Below are positions 46,998 to 60,450 of a stretch of 64,000 bases of DNA, in pieces (the first letter of the stretch is position 1; each line of letters starts with the position of its first letter). A program made the position numbers and the translations under genes. The stretch lies in contig NW_006921537.1 of assembly GCF_000340215.1 (NCBI RefSeq), positions 4,471,947 to 4,535,946 on the forward strand. Direction: 5' to 3'. The stretch comes from Pseudocercospora fijiensis CIRAD86 (taxonomy: Eukaryota; Ascomycota; Dothideomycetes; Mycosphaerellales; Mycosphaerellaceae). The notes beneath the pieces were generated by a model that saw only the letters and a list, made by a program, of their open reading frames with translations, ran no database searches and was not told the origin of the DNA.

Positions 46998-49900
46998 AAA
47001 AATAGCAGCGAACAATTAGAGACGAAGGGAAGATAGTCAAGAAGGAAGGGAGGACGAATAGAAAACACTATATACTAGGGCAGAAGAGGTGCTAAAGGCA
47101 GAAGACAGAAGAACCCCTAAGAGGGCATATAGGATAATAATCTTAGAACTCCTTAGAGGACTAAAAGCAATCTACAACTAGGCAAGCTACGTAATTACAA
47201 AGGTAGCTAATACAGTCGTAGTAAAGATTACGAAGAAACAATAGGAGACAAGCCCAAACTACCGTATCTAGGTAGTAGTAGCTAGTTAGGAGGCGCTAAA
47301 ACCCCCGAGGACAGTAGTTAGAGTCTATATTACGGACCTATAGGAGCAAAAGGAAATCTAAGGACTTATAGGGAAAGAGATTATAGAAAGAATTACAGTT
47401 AAAGAGGTAATTAGGGCTAGGAACGAAGGTAAAGGGGTAATTAAGCTGTTTATAGTACAAGAGTAGGACAAAAAGAAGCTAGAAACACAAAAAGAATAGA
47501 CAACTAAGATAGGGAAAACAGCAAAGGTCTCCTAATAGCAATTTATAATTATAGCCTATAGTATAACAAGAAGCTTTAAGGAAGAACAGGATATTAAGAG
47601 CCTATAGAGACAAAACCAAGCTATATACCTAGGCCTAAAGATTACAAAAGTAGTATAGATTAAAAGGAAAATCGAAGAGACTAAGAAGCAGTCTTCCCTA
47701 ATTATCTAGGTAGGGAGTGCAGAGCAAGCTAATATAGTGCTAGACTAGGGGTTATTCTAGGACTTTAAAAGATTAGAAACAGAGATACATAGAAGCAACT
47801 ATAGGATAATGCAGTGCTTTAAATGTCAATACTATAGATACTTAGCAGCTAAGTATATAAAGACAACTAACACCTGCTCCTATTATATAGGGGATTACTA
47901 GGTCAAAGAATGCAAAGCATACAAGGGAGAAGCAAGATATATATACTGCACTAAAAGACACCCCTCTTAGGCGAAGGAATGCCTAGTAAGAATATAAGCA
48001 GCTAGGAAGGCAAAGGAAGCTAGAATCAATATACTAAAAAGATATATAATAAGCTAGGGCAGCTAGGTATAGAAGCAACCTAGCTAAGTGCTACAAAAGA
48101 GGTCTAGGCAAGATAATAGGTTTACATTTAGGGCCTTACTAGCACAAGAGAGTTACTAGCAACTAGGGAGACTAAGATACCTTAACATTACAGGAAAGGA
48201 AGCAGGGCAGACAAAGCTTAGTCAAATATTAGTCTAAAGTAAAGGAAGACTAAAGGAAAACTTATAGGGAAATAATATAGATAAAACCTAATAAACATTG
48301 CAACATTACTAAACATTATATAGTACAATATCAACAAGAGCAAAGATAAGGTATAGAGGAGCTTCCTTTAAGTACTAAACCTAAAAGAACATTACATTAT
48401 TGCAATCTAAGAGCCCTAGCTCAACCTATATACAAAGAGACTAGCAACAGTTAAAGACCCAAGATACTACCTAATTATCTACAACATCTATAACTAGGGA
48501 GCCCTAAGGACATATATCTATATTAGTAAGGAGATAGATACAGAAACCTAGCAGGCTATACTATAGGAGGATAGGGACCTAATATTAGTTTAAGTGGAGA
48601 CATCCTAAGGTATACTCTAAGTCTACTATATATATAACCTACTACTAGACTTAAGAAGCAGTACCTAACTAAAAACCCTAGAAAGACTACCTAGAGTTAT
48701 CTAGGGGAACACCTACTAAATCCTACTTAGGGATTTCAACCTCTACTACCCCCTCTAGGGCTTAGACTTTACCCTAGCTTACTACTTCCTAGCAGGAAGA
48801 CTAATTAACATATTAGAGAGGGAAGGAATAGAAATTGTTACCCTAAAGGGACTAATTACTTAGGAGGCAAGAGGAAGCAGTAGCATACTAGACCTATACT
48901 TTATATTATATTAGATTAGGAACAGGATTATAAGATATAGGGTTAACTAGGAACTAGAAGAATTATTAGACTACTTCCCGGTATAGATTGAGCTGAATAT
49001 CTAAGCCAATTAGGAAAGGGAACTAGAGGAGAAGCTCAACTAGAAAGGTACCTAATAGGGTAGGATTAGGGAGGAACTAGAAAGGGACCTAAAACTAGAG
49101 GAACTCTTAACAAAGTACCTACTAAGGCTAGAGGACATTAATAAGGCAGTAGAAGAACTAATAGGAATCCTAAAATAGGTAGCTAGAAAGCATACCCTAG
49201 TAAAGAAACATTTACTATACTAGCAACTATACTAGACTAGTAAGTATATAAGGAAGGTTAAAGTAGTAAGGAAGGCTAGGAGGCAGTAGATATAAACCTA
49301 TACCTAGGAAGCATAGGACAACTATAATAAAGCCTACTAGGAAAAGAAGATCTAGATTAAGAAAGACAAGATACAAGAATAGAGATCTATAATAGGAATA
49401 ATTATAAAGAAACTAGAGGAGATATAGAGGATAGCTAAATAGGTAAGGAGACCTAAATAGGACAAGGATATGCTACTACAATTCCCGGACATTATAGACC
49501 AATAAGGACAAATGTAGACTACAATAGAAGGGAAAGCAAGAGCCCTAGGCTAACACTTCTTCTATAGAAAAGTATAAGCAGACCTATTAGATATAAAGGA
49601 GAAAGAACAAGAGACTCTACTACTAGGCATACTAAGAGACACCTAGGTCAAACCCGAAACTATTAAAAGGATCCTAAAGAAAATTCTAGGCAATAAGGCA
49701 CTAAGAGAAGACAAGATCTATAACAAACTTCTAAAAGTATATAGGAAGGGGCTAGCCCTAGTACTAGCTAATATCTTTTTATAAAGCCTAGTACTAGGAC
49801 ACTACCTAAGACTATTTAGGAAGTCCCTAACAGTAGTACTAAGGAAGCCCTAGAAGGAAGACTATATATAGCTTAAGGCCTATAGACTAATAGCCCTACT

Positions 49901-51872
49901 TAACATAATAGGCAAGGTACTAGAAAAAATTGTCGCTAAAAGGCTAATAACCTTTGCCGAGGAAAGGAATATCCTTCCTAAAGGCTAGATAGGAGGAAGA
50001 AAGAAGAGGTTAACACTAATAGCTATAGAACTAATTATAGAACAGATTAAGCATATCTAGCACTATAGTTAAAACTAGGTAGCAACCCTCCTCTCCCTTA
50101 ATATCTTAGGAGCCTTTAACAATGTCTCCTATAAAAGGCTCCTATATATACTCAAACAGAAAACTATATTAAACTAGATAGTCTAATTCATCTAGTCCTT
50201 CCTATAGGAAAGATCAATATAGCTTATTCTAGGCAAATTTAAATCAGACCTAATGCTAACTAAAAAGGGAATCCCCTAAGGATTAATACTCTCCCTAATC
50301 CTCTTCCTTATCTTTATAGCAGACCTACTCCTACTCCTAGAATCAAAAAACACATTAGCATTAGGGTTTATAGATAATACAAACATCCTAGCCTAGTCTA
50401 AGATAATAGAAACCAACTGCAAGATCCTAGAAGAGAAGTACTAGGAGTATAAAAAATAGGTAAGGAGGTATAGAGCAAAATTCGCCTTAGAAAAGTACTA
50501 GCTTATCTACTTTAGTAAGGCTAAATCAACCTATAATATAAAGCAATCAATTACTATCTAAGGCTTTAAAACCTAACTATTAGCAGAGCTTAGGGTACTA
50601 GGGATCTAGCTGGATCTAAAACTAAATTAGGGACTATAAGTAAAGAAGGTAAAGTAGAGGGCAGATACTAATATACAATCCATCAATAGGCTTATAGCCT
50701 CTATATAGGGGGCTATATTCGAGAAAGCTAAAGTTATATACAAAGCAATTGTTAAGCTAGCAATACTATATAGAGCATAGATATAGATAGCCTAGGAGAA
50801 AACACTAAAGAGGATTAAGCAACTAGTTAGCAGGTCCTAAACCTAAAGCCTAAAGAAAATCCTAGGAGTATACAAAACTATACTAACAAGGGTAGTAGAA
50901 ATAGAATTAGGGATCCTACTAGTTAAACAATACTTTAAGGGACTAAGACACTAATATATAGCAAAGACAATAGAATACCTAGCCTAACAGACTATCTAAA
51001 AGGCACTAGACAAGATAAAAGCCTAGTGTATTAGGACTAGGAGGCGAGATAGACTACAAATAACTCCCTAGAAAGTTAAAGACCTAGAGCAATATAGAGT
51101 CTTAATAAGAGAAATGCTAGAGAAAGAGCTTTAGGGACTAAATATAAGGCTAAAGGAAGATAAGCTAAAGGGAGAGAAACAAAGCCTAGTAGAATCAATT
51201 GCTAGACACCTATAGGAGTAGGAATAGAACAAAACACAAGTCAGACTAGGAACCCTAAAGGCACTAATCAAATTTAGTCAACACAACTACTAGCTCTATA
51301 AGGACCTAAATAGGGCCGAGGCAAGCCTAGCTATCTAAATTAGATCTAAACATATTGGACTTAGATCTTACCTGTTTAGAAGAAACGTCCTAGGAATTAA
51401 AAGCAGAGCTTACTAATATAGCTACTAATCTTAGAACCCTAAGTATATACTACTAGTCTACCCTTAATAGTTAGAAGGTAGAAGCGATTAGAGACTAAAA
51501 GCAATAGAAAGGGAATACGACAAGCTAATCTAGAGCAAAGAAGACCTAAAGAGGATAGTAAAGTAGATTATTAAATAGGGATTTATACAACAATTCGTAC
51601 TAGTAAGGGAAACTAAGGAGTAGATAAGAAGGAGGGAAGAAGAGGGGGAAAGAAGGGCAGGGCAGCAGGCAAGGTAGTCAGAGGGTAACAACTATAATAC
51701 TAGTATACCCTAGAGGAAGGAAAACAAGGAAACGAGGAAGATTAATACTTATAAATAGGACAGGAAGGAGGTTTTTACTAACTAAGTTGGTTTCCTACCT
51801 AAAACAATATATAGAAACAGACCTGCATAGGCCGAAAGGCACTACAATAGGCAAATAAAATATCTATCTATC
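46998..51872 (+). mobile_element. LINE-1 copy C, nearly full-length Tad-like LINE
   Basis: 4.88 kb on the plus strand, collinear with copy B. ORF1 begins at about 47003 with ATA where copy B has ATG, a RIP-type change. The ORF1 knuckle (near 47810-47850) reads MQCFKCQYYRYLAAKY, with Gly, His and Cys altered. ORF2 has endonuclease (about 48.4-49.1 kb) and RT: block A near 50095-50115 (LSLNILGAFNNVS), GIP*GLILSLILFLIFIAD near 50270-50320 and GFIDNTN near 50363-50388 for the expected DD pair. The 3' UTR ends in TATCTATCTATC. It starts about 17 bases inside the 5' end of copy B. Inactive. Confidence 0.9.
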
Positions 51873-51886
51873 TATTTACGCTTATA

Positions 51887-54800
51887 GATCGCCGACTCTA
51901 TAGGCTAAGAACGTATTACTACCGGGGTATTTTATACTTTTAAGATACCTCTCCCTAAGATTATTCTTAGTAGGCCTTAGAGGCGCGACTAAAAGGTAGT
52001 CGTCGATAGCTCGAGGAATGCCTAGATCTATAAGGCTAAAGCCGTAGCGCGTTCGATATATATACGGGAACTATAGGAGTTCTAGAAGGATATACGTAGC
52101 GCTCTATACGTATATACGATTAGCGTTCGCTAGCTCCGCGATATCGCTAAGGGTTCCTCTTTACTAGAAGAATTTAAAGACTTCGAAGACGTCTTTACTA
52201 TAACGCCTAAAGCGCGACGTAAGCTCTCTAACGATATAGAGTATACGATCGACCTAATCCCTAGTACGAAGCCGCTATATAAGCCCCTTTACTATTCTTT
52301 AGGAAGATAGCTTAGCGACCTTCGTAATTACCTAAGCTTAGCCTTAGAGAATAATTATATCTAGCTTAGTATAAGCGAGGCAGGTACGCCGATTCTGTTT
52401 ATACTAAAGAAGGATAGTAGTCTAAGACTCTATATTAATTATAGGGGGCTAAACGAGATTACTATTAAAAATCGTTACCCCCTGCCTCTTATTAGCGAAA
52501 CGCTTAATAGGCTTAAGGACGCCGAATATTACACGTCCTTAGACCTTTAGGATATATATTACTATATCTATATTAAGCGAGGCGACGAGTAGAAGACTAC
52601 GTTCCGTACGCGGTATAGGTACTTCGAGTATAAGGTAATGCCTTTTAGGCTTACTAATGCTCCTACTACGTTCTAAAGATATATTAATAGGGCATTAGCT
52701 AGCTAGGAGCCTTGTTAATATTTGCTATATCGTCTACCTCGATAATATTCTTATCTATAGTAAAACGCGAGAGGACTACGTACAAGATATACGCGTTATC
52801 CTTACGCGGCTCTAAAAGTTTATATTATATATAAATAGAAAGAAATATTCCGTCTAGAAGAAAGAAGTCGAATTCCTAGGATTTATTATTAGTACCGAAG
52901 GCGTATCGATAGATTAGCGTAGGCTAAACGCTATTAACGAGTAGCCTCGCCTATTAACGCTAAAGGAGGTTTAATCCTTCCTTAGATTCTATAACTTCTA
53001 TTAGAGATTTATCCCTAATTACTCCTAAATCGTTATACTACTACCCGCCTTATTAAAAGGAGCCGTAAATAGCCGAAAGGTAGAATAGGTTTAGTAGGGC
53101 GAAAGCGAGGAGCAAGCGTTCCGCTAGCTAAAGGATGCCTTTAGCTCGGCCTTAATATTACGATACTATAATTCTACGAAGCCCCTATCTATTATTAGCT
53201 AGTAACCGGCCCTATATACTTAGGCTGAGTTTTAAGCCTATATAAGAGGCCTCCTTCTATATTATAGATAGAGTACTAACCTCGTATAGTATATTGTTTA
53301 TATTACACTTCTATAATGCCTATATTGTAGGGCTCTAGTTATTAGCCTAAGCAACGGTCTTATTATCCTATTATACTAAATATAGCTACCTATATTATTA
53401 TAGGTTATATTACCCTCGGTTGCTTATACTATTACTACTAGTAGTAGTAGTAGTATTAGTTTCCGTCCTTTACTATCGAGACCGATACTTCTACGTTCGC
53501 CTTAGTAGGGATTATATTATAATAGAGTAAAGATAGGAATTAGCATCCCCTAGCTTTCTAGTTACGAAAAATAATCCTAGCCGAGATTAATTATAAGACC
53601 TATAACTAGGAGCTCCTAGCGGTTATCGAGTCCTTTAAGTATAAGCGCCTATACCTCGACGGCGCCTAGTATACGATCCGCGTAGTTATCGACTATACTA
53701 ATCTTATAGGCTTTAGAAAAATAAAGCAGCTTATCGGAAGGTAGGTAAGATAGATAACCTTTCTTACGCTTTTTAACTTTACTATTAAGTATTAGGCTAG
53801 TAAACGAAATCTAGTAGATATATCTTCGCGACGTAGCGACTACGAGAGCGAGTCGTAGGCAGCGAATAATCTTCTCTTTATATTATAGTCGAAACTAGCT
53901 CTATAGTTAAATCTACCTAATAATATCGAGCTAATTATAAATCGTATCTCTATTATATATATAGGGCTACGAGGCGCTAGTTTAGCGCTAGCGGAACGTA
54001 AGGGTTTTATTAGTAGTCCCGTAAGAGTAGCAGCTACTATCGTTAGAAACGATAGACCCTACTACGCGATATCTAATATAATCCTTAGTTTCGTATATAC
54101 CTTATAACGGTTAGAGTAAGCGAGAGGAGGAGGCTTAGACGAGACAAGCTTACCGTCGGGTAGCTTAGGCTCTTTAAGTAGTTCTAACCTCCCGCCTAGC
54201 TATTCTCGCTATAGTAACCTTATCTACTACGGCGATACGCTATATATCCCTAAGGACTACGTATTACGTACGCAACTAATACGTATATACTATAACGACC
54301 CTTTAGCTAGACACTTTAGTATAGCTAAAACTATAGACCTAATATACCGAAAGTACTTCTAGCTAAAGATAGCCGAGGACGTTGCGGCCTATATCCGTAC
54401 CTATAGAATTTCTTAATAGTCGAAGGCGAAGCGCTATCGCCTATATAGCGAGCTCGCTACTCTACCTATACCGACCCGACCTTAGTAAGAACTAATAATA
54501 GACTTTATTACTAATCTCCCGCCGAGCAAGCTTAGTACCTACGTATATACTACGATCCTCGTAATAGTCGACTGCTATACGAAGATAAGCCTCTTTATCT
54601 TAACGACGAAGAAGTATATAGTAGTAGAACTCGTAGATATCCTTTAGAGGGAGGTAATTAGGCGTTTTAGAGTGCTATCTAGTATTATTAGCAATCGTAT
54701 ATTATTATTTACGAGCTAGCTTTAGAGCGACTTCTACTTCGAAGCGTATATAAAGCGTAGGCTTAGTATAGCCTTCTATCTTTAGACTAATAGGCAAACC

Positions 54801-56925
54801 GAACGCGCGAATTAGACCCTCGAGTAATACCTACGATACTATTACTCTAAGAACTAGGATAATTAGGCTAAACTGTTACCCTAGGTAGAATTTGCCTATA
54901 ATAATAGCGTTTATCCTACGCTACGTATAAGCCCCTTTAGGACACTCTATAGCTTTAACCCTAATTTAATACTAAGAGTAAATAAGCTACTAGCTTAGGA
55001 TGAGCTAACTAAGGGAAGGGCACTAGTAGCTATCGACGCTACGGAGCGACTATAGAAAGTATATAAAACGCTTACGTAACGCTAGTAGAAAGCAGTAGAA
55101 TACTAGGCTAAGCAATATAATATATACTATACTACTAAGACATATAGTATAAGCGACCTAGTCTTACTATTAATAAAGAATATTAGCTTAGATATCCTAA
55201 AGAAGAAACTTAGCCCGAAGTATATAGAGCCTTTTCGTATTATCGACGTAGTTAGAGTATAGGCGTACCGCCTAGCGCTACCGTTAAGTACGAAGATTTA
55301 TAATGTTTTCTATATTTCCCTTCTCGAGCCTTAGTATAGGCGCGATAGCGAGAAGTATAAGATAAGTATACCTATCGCTAAAGATAATAAGTAGTAGGTA
55401 GAAACAATTATAGTAAAGAAGATAAAGAAGCAAAAGGCGTACTACCTTATTAAGTAGCGAGGGTAGCCTAAAGAGTATAATACCTAGGAGCTAGCTATTT
55501 ATATTAAAGATTCTCTAGCGCTAGACAAGTTCGAGGCTTAAGCGTAGCGTAAGCGTAGGTAGTAATTAAAATAAAAGAAAATAAGACTTAAGAAAAAATA
55601 AAAGATACATACTCGTTTCGCTACTAAAAAGGGCCTATCGGCCTAGTATATATAAAAGGGGCGCCGCGTAAGCGTAGCGATAGCGGGCCGCCTATCCTAT
55701 TTATCCTTAGACTCCTCCTCTTCGGCCTCGACGCCTATAGTAGCGTCGATAGCGGCGACGGCGTTAGCGCTAACGCGCTAAGCGAGGTTCTAGTATAGTT
55801 AGTATACGAAGCGTAAGAGAAACAAGGCTATAGGAAAAACTATATCTAACGACTAATCTCGACTAAGCTAGCTAAATTAGTACTAATATTCTTAAGGGTA
55901 TCTAATAGGTTAACGTTCGTAAGGGACCCGCTAGCGGCCCTCTTACGGGCTAGGGCTTTGCCGCCTAGGGTTACCTTATTCTTATTAGTATAGAAGGCTA
56001 TAAGGGACGATAGGATAACTAATATTAAGATTAGTATACGAAGCGTAAGCGAAGCGTATAAGAAACCTATATACGATTAAGGCGTCTAAGTTAGCCTAGA
56101 GGGCCGCTAGGGCCTCGTCGGACTCCTAAATAGAGTCGTAGCTATCTAGGTCGTATAAGTCGCGCGCGCCGCGTATAGCGCAGATACGCGATAGTAGCGA
56201 TACTAGTAAGCGGGCCGTAATAGGCGTATAGAGAAAGTAGCTATCTCGGTAGCGGTTATAGTTATACTTAGTAGTAGGGTCTATATTGCCGCCTATATAA
56301 AGCTTAGTTAGGTCCTCTAAGGCGAGTTAGTTACAAAGCGTATATATATAGCAAGGGGCGAGAAAACGTACTATTAGCCGTAATATACTTAAAGTAGCGG
56401 GTATAGCCCTTTAGGACTTTTAGTAGGCGCTAGGTAGGCGTAGTAGATATTATAGGGGCGGCGCCTATAGCGCGCTTACCTACGGTACGAGAAGGAGTAG
56501 CTATACTAGTAATACTTATAATAGAGAATCGAAAAAAGAAAAAATTCTTTAAGTAATACTATAGGGGCGCGAGATACGAATAGGTAGAGTAGAGGCGAGT
56601 AGTATTCGGGGCGCTTAGAAAAAGAAGAAGTCTTTAAGTAGGCTTCGAATACTTTAAATACTCGCTTCGCTTTCGGGTGGCTTATAGTCTCGCGTAGCTA
56701 CCGCGTTCTTAGAAATTTAGGCAACCTCTAGCTAGCACTAGAAGCAGCTACACTTCGAATCCACAAAACAAATAGTGGCTGCGAGACAATATATAATATA
56801 CCTAGTAACCGTAGACTAGCGATAGGTACGCGCGCGAAGCGTATATAAAGTATAGAGTATAAGAATAGTATAACTTACTATACTATCCTATAGCTAGGAT
56901 AGCTATATTAGGGGAAGGAGATAAT
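51887..56925 (+). mobile_element. Gypsy-3 internal region, right part (PR, RT, RNase H, IN, chromodomain, 3' UTR)
   Basis: RT lies around 52.25-52.95 kb ([20 protein letters not shown], then TSLDLQDIYYYIYI). A frame change occurs near 52715-52725 just before the catalytic loop, which reads CYIVYLDNILIYSK; one Asp is Asn. RNase H/tether runs to about 53.8 kb. Integrase starts near 54.2 kb with a zinc-binding region and shows the core (VIVDYYTKISLFI, AFYLQTNRQTERAN, EFAYNNSVYPTL). A chromodomain follows at about 55435-55520 (YYLIK*RG*PKEYNT*EL; stops at expected Trp). From 55.56 kb I see only 3' UTR, ending in a polypurine tract AGGGGAAGGAGA (56910-56921). RIP-degraded throughout. Confidence 0.85.
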
Positions 56926-57243
56926 TATAAGAACCTAAGCAAGTAAAGTCTCCTATCCTGCCTTAGCAAATCCTATATAATAATTATATAATATATTATA
57001 TATACTATAGTACTAATCCGCTAGCGTAAAGTCTACTTAGCGTATAAGCGGAGATACTCGGTAGCTCGTACGGAAATACTTAGTAGCCGGCTCGGCGGAC
57101 ACACTAGCTATATAGGGCTATCGAGCTTAGTTAATAGTAAATACTCTACCCTATTCTTTAAAAAGGCATAGTTTAGTTCTACTATCTACTACTACGATTA
57201 GTAGAGGGTGTTCTATACGTTACTATAGATCTATTTTCTAATA
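56926..57243 (+). repeat. Gypsy-3 right LTR
   Basis: 318 bp matching 45045-45365. It has the polypurine tract upstream and the CAAGT target duplication downstream (57244-57248). Confidence 0.9.
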
Positions 57244-57248
57244 CAAGT

Positions 57249-57510
57249 TATATTATTGCTATATAATATTAGTATAGCTATTTCAAAAACTGTAGTAATA
57301 ATAGAACTAGAAAAAAGCTTTTTTAACTTAGAATTCTAAACAATAATATAAAGATAATAATAACTCATTTTATATATAAGATAGCGAAAAGTAGAAATCT
57401 ATACTTACTAAATAGATTTCTTAATTTAATTTTAAGGCGTCTAAGACCGAAGTAGCTATAGCTGAAATTGTATACTAGACGGCGGTAAGTAAATAAGTAT
57501 AGACAAACCT
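57249..57510. other. TA-rich flank after Gypsy-3
   Basis: RIP-type DNA with no recognisable element. Normal composition returns near 57.5 kb. Confidence 0.5.
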
Positions 57511-57927
57511 GTTATACAAATTTGTTGCCTAGGCAGCACAATACGATCCTAGTCGAACTGTCGTAGCGCCTGCTGCGAGATGTCAGTTCACACAAAATGG
57601 ATTTCGGTAGAGGTGGTAACTGGGTCTAACATGTCCGGCATGGCATGAACCGCTGCCTCAAGACTCTACAGTAGCCTTTGACAGTAATGCCCCGGCGCAG
57701 ACACACCACATCTGCAATTAAAGCTTTTACTGCAGTTTTCTGTAGTGCTTAAGAAACTATACCAGCGATGTTGTGATCGCGAGGGGGAGCAATGTGGCTC
57801 TACTCCATGATTGTCGGTCAAGTCGATCTCTTGCTTGCATTCGCTTGTTGGTAAGGGCACGTCATCCTTCTCGATGGCGTTGAGGCCCTATGGAATACAA
57901 GTGATCAAGTCAGTCAACCATCTTCCA
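57511..57927. other. 3' flank of the METTL27-like gene
   Basis: Normal-composition DNA with only short frames and no family features. It presumably contains the 3' UTR of the minus-strand methyltransferase gene. Confidence 0.5.
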
Positions 57928-58678
57928 TCACAGCTTCCTGAGGACGAGCATGACACTTCGGGCTCCGTCGCCTTGTCGGTAGTCGGTGATATCGGTGCTA
58001 ACCACGTCGACAAGCTTTTCACTTCGTAGTCTCTCTACTTCAGCTTCGAAACCTTCTGGTTCCCAAAGATTGTCGAGGATGGTAGCTGCGAGGACACCGC
58101 CCTTCTTCAGTACTCGTACTAGCTCAGCAAGAGCAGGCGTGGCACCGACGTGTCCAGTTGTGAATGTTCCGACGCAAGTAACAATGTCGTAGGTGTTGTC
58201 TTTCTGCTGGATTGGCTTGAGCATGTCTACGGGCCACAGGTCTCGGTAGACATTCGTCCTTCGTGCAACCTTGAGCATTCCAGGTGATAAGTCAATGCCG
58301 TCGATGACTGTAGCGCCAGCCTGGGCCAGTGCGACACCGGCCAGACCAGTACCGCATCCTGCGTCACTTGAGGCATGTTAGCTGTGTTCATTCAGTAGGC
58401 CTCAATCACGAGCCAGCATCAGTAGCCACGAAGAGACTAGGCCGCCATGTTCTGCTCACTCACAGGATTTCACCGTCTAGCTTGCCATTGGCAGCTTGTA
58501 CGGCTTGCACTGTCATTTGCGGGCCAACATATTTCGTGGCATCAGCCATCACATCGGCGTCGTACTGTGCTGCCCAGTCATCGTAGAGCTTGATGTGCTC
58601 TTCAGGTGTTTTCAGGTCGTACGACCGGTGTCGGTGGTCAGCCGAACTGATTGCGGTGGTGGCTGCAATACTGCCCAT
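57928..58678 (-). CDS. Class I SAM-dependent methyltransferase, METTL27/WBSCR27-like
   Basis: Two exons, 58678-58464 and 58366-57928, encode 217 residues. The 97-nt intron (58367-58463) has GTGAGT, a GCTAAC branch site and CAAG, and joins GKLDGEI to LDAGCGTGL. The start ATG has the context GCCACCATGGG. The N-terminal YDDWAAQYDADV helix precedes the Rossmann core: SAM motif I DAGCGTGLAGVALAQAG (about residues 73-89), acidic loop IDGIDLSPGML, motif near IVTCVGTFTTGHV, and LKKGGVLAATI before the last strands. These fit the small methyltransferase family related to METTL27. The substrate is unknown; no secretion signal is seen, so the protein is probably cytosolic. It ends normally at LVLRKL. Confidence 0.88.
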
Positions 58679-59799
58679 GGTGGCTATGAACACAATGCAG
58701 GACTGCCGAAAGCTGGAGTAAAGTGGTTTGAGGGCGGAAAGTTGAGAGATTGGGGGTGTTCGTACAAATTGAGCGTCAAAGATGCGATATATCTCTCAGC
58801 TCGCACGAGTGACAATTCCCCTCTTTCATGTGCAATCCGGCGGGAAATGCATATTGCGTCAGACACGACGCTATAAAGCTGGTTGCTGTGCGACGGAAGC
58901 TTGCGCATCCACAATGGTTGGCGGAGCTTCTTGGTTGTTCCAGATGTCTCTCATAGCCGAAAGTAACTTCGCAAGCGACATTGAAATGCTGGAGCTCCAT
59001 ACCTGGACCCATTACTCGCGATCGCCTGGGTACGTGTGGACGTTGAGGAAGATCAGCGCCACAAATTATGTGATTGCATGTGATGTAGCTAGAGCCAGCT
59101 ACCTTGCTTGCTTGCGGGTCGAGCTGCTGCGCGGCTGTTGAAGTCTTTGCAATGCCGATGTGCTGATGGGGAAGCACAGCGTCTGATGGTGCTTTTTCTA
59201 GATGAAGAAGTATTGAATTGATGGAGGCACCCTGCCTTGTACGTAGCCTGTACAGTGATCAGTAGGAAAGCGGCAGTGTTCTCTCAGAGGGCTTGGTTCT
59301 GCAATTCCTGCGAGCCGTGATGCGCCTGTGTTCGCCACTTTCAGAGGTACAGAGTTCGCCGAGGTGGGTACCAGTGTGCAGCTGCAGGTCGTCTTGGCGC
59401 CAGTGAGATCTCTTTATGCGCCACTGTAGAAGACAATATGGCATATAGATATGTGAAGAAGGAGGAAATCAAAGAGCATTTGAGGTCAGAATATGGAAGC
59501 AGATGAGGTGCGGTCAGTGAAGAAATCGATATGGACGTGATCAAGGCGCTATACCTATTCTAGGGGCCAGTTCTCATGGATCTGCATACTGTTTTCGGTG
59601 TGGTTTTCCATGCGGTGTGTACTTCGCAAGACGATGAGGGCGCGGGTTGTGGCCGAATGACGCAGGAGCTTCTTTGGCTACATGTACACAGTGCTCGCGG
59701 TTGTGGGAGACAGCTATGCTGTGAGTAGACGAAGTAAGGCGGCACAAACGCCGAGTTTCGTCTGCATAAATGACCATTGAGAGGGGTGTAAGCCAACCA
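58679..59799. other. Region between the methyltransferase and the small downstream gene
   Basis: Over 1 kb of normal-composition DNA. It holds the methyltransferase promoter and perhaps the 3' UTR of the next gene. Short open frames exist on both strands but none shows a domain, codon pattern or splice sites that I would support. Confidence 0.5.
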
Positions 59800-60029
59800 T
59801 CAGAAATGGCTTCGTCCAGGTTGATGGTATGCGATGAAGGTCGTGTAAAGATACTTGGAGTACCGTTAGCACACGTCTGGAGCACGTTGCTGGCATGCAG
59901 AGGTACACTTACTCTGCCCGCGTAGAAGAGGCCTGCCATGAGAGCCATTCGGACCAACGCAGGCACGAAGTCAGTCCGCTGCCCTGCACCAGCCGGTCGC
60001 CTCGCCGAGCTCGTTACTCGATCGGACAT
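59800..60029 (-). CDS. Possible 56-residue single-pass membrane protein
   Basis: Proposed exons 60029-59913 and 59853-59800 join to 56 residues. The 59-nt intron (59854-59912) is textbook for this organism: GTAAGT, GTGCTAAC branch site, CAAG. The first exon encodes MSDRVTSSARRPAGAGQRTD and then a hydrophobic helix VPALVRMALMAGLFYAG; the second gives YLYTTFIAYHQPGRSHF. A basic N-terminus before one hydrophobic helix suggests an organelle or tail-anchored membrane protein. I recognise no family. A second acceptor near 59809 would give a different C-terminus. The case rests on splice signals, not on homology. Confidence 0.4.
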
Positions 60030-60195
60030 GTTCGGAAGGCGATCGAGTGTCCAACCCGTTGTCGTCGAACTTTGGACGAGCCACGAAAGCAGTTGCGATG
60101 CCAGCAATTTTCACAGGCGCGGACAGAATCTTGGCAGCTGCTACTAGGTTCGAGAGAGCCTAGCTAACATTTTGGATTCCGCTATCTTGCCTAAG

Positions 60196-60264
60196 GCACG
60201 ATGAAATAAGTCGTAGAACTAGGTAAGTTATATATAGGAACTTTAAAATAAGTCGTAGGTACTC
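60196..60264. other. Boundary between gene island and repeat block
   Basis: Composition switches to TA-rich near 60190. AATAAGTCGTAG occurs twice (near 60206 and 60249). Otherwise nothing is recognisable. Confidence 0.4.
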
Positions 60265-60450
60265 TATAATAGGTATTAGGTAAGTAGGTAGATAGTATAT
60301 TCTAAAGTATATAGTATTCGATAAAGTCTATAAAGGAAGGAAAGGAAGGTTAGAAAGTTAGACTAACGCTAAGCACTAAGCCCTGCCTAAGGCACTAAGA
60401 CCCTAGCTTTACTAAGCTAGTTATATACCTTTTATATACTCTCTAATATA
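60265..60450 (-). repeat. Gypsy-1-family LTR, minus strand
   Basis: 186 bp, reverse-complement match to 27547-27732, including the TATATAAAAGG box and TCGAATACTA. A purine-rich tract stands at its 5' side (minus strand), as at the right LTR of Gypsy-1, so this is the 3' LTR of a truncated copy. Confidence 0.8.

Noticed and set aside
56740..56800. TTCGAATCC, a tRNA T-loop look-alike
   Set aside because: The bases around it cannot form the T stem or an acceptor stem, so no tRNA is supported.
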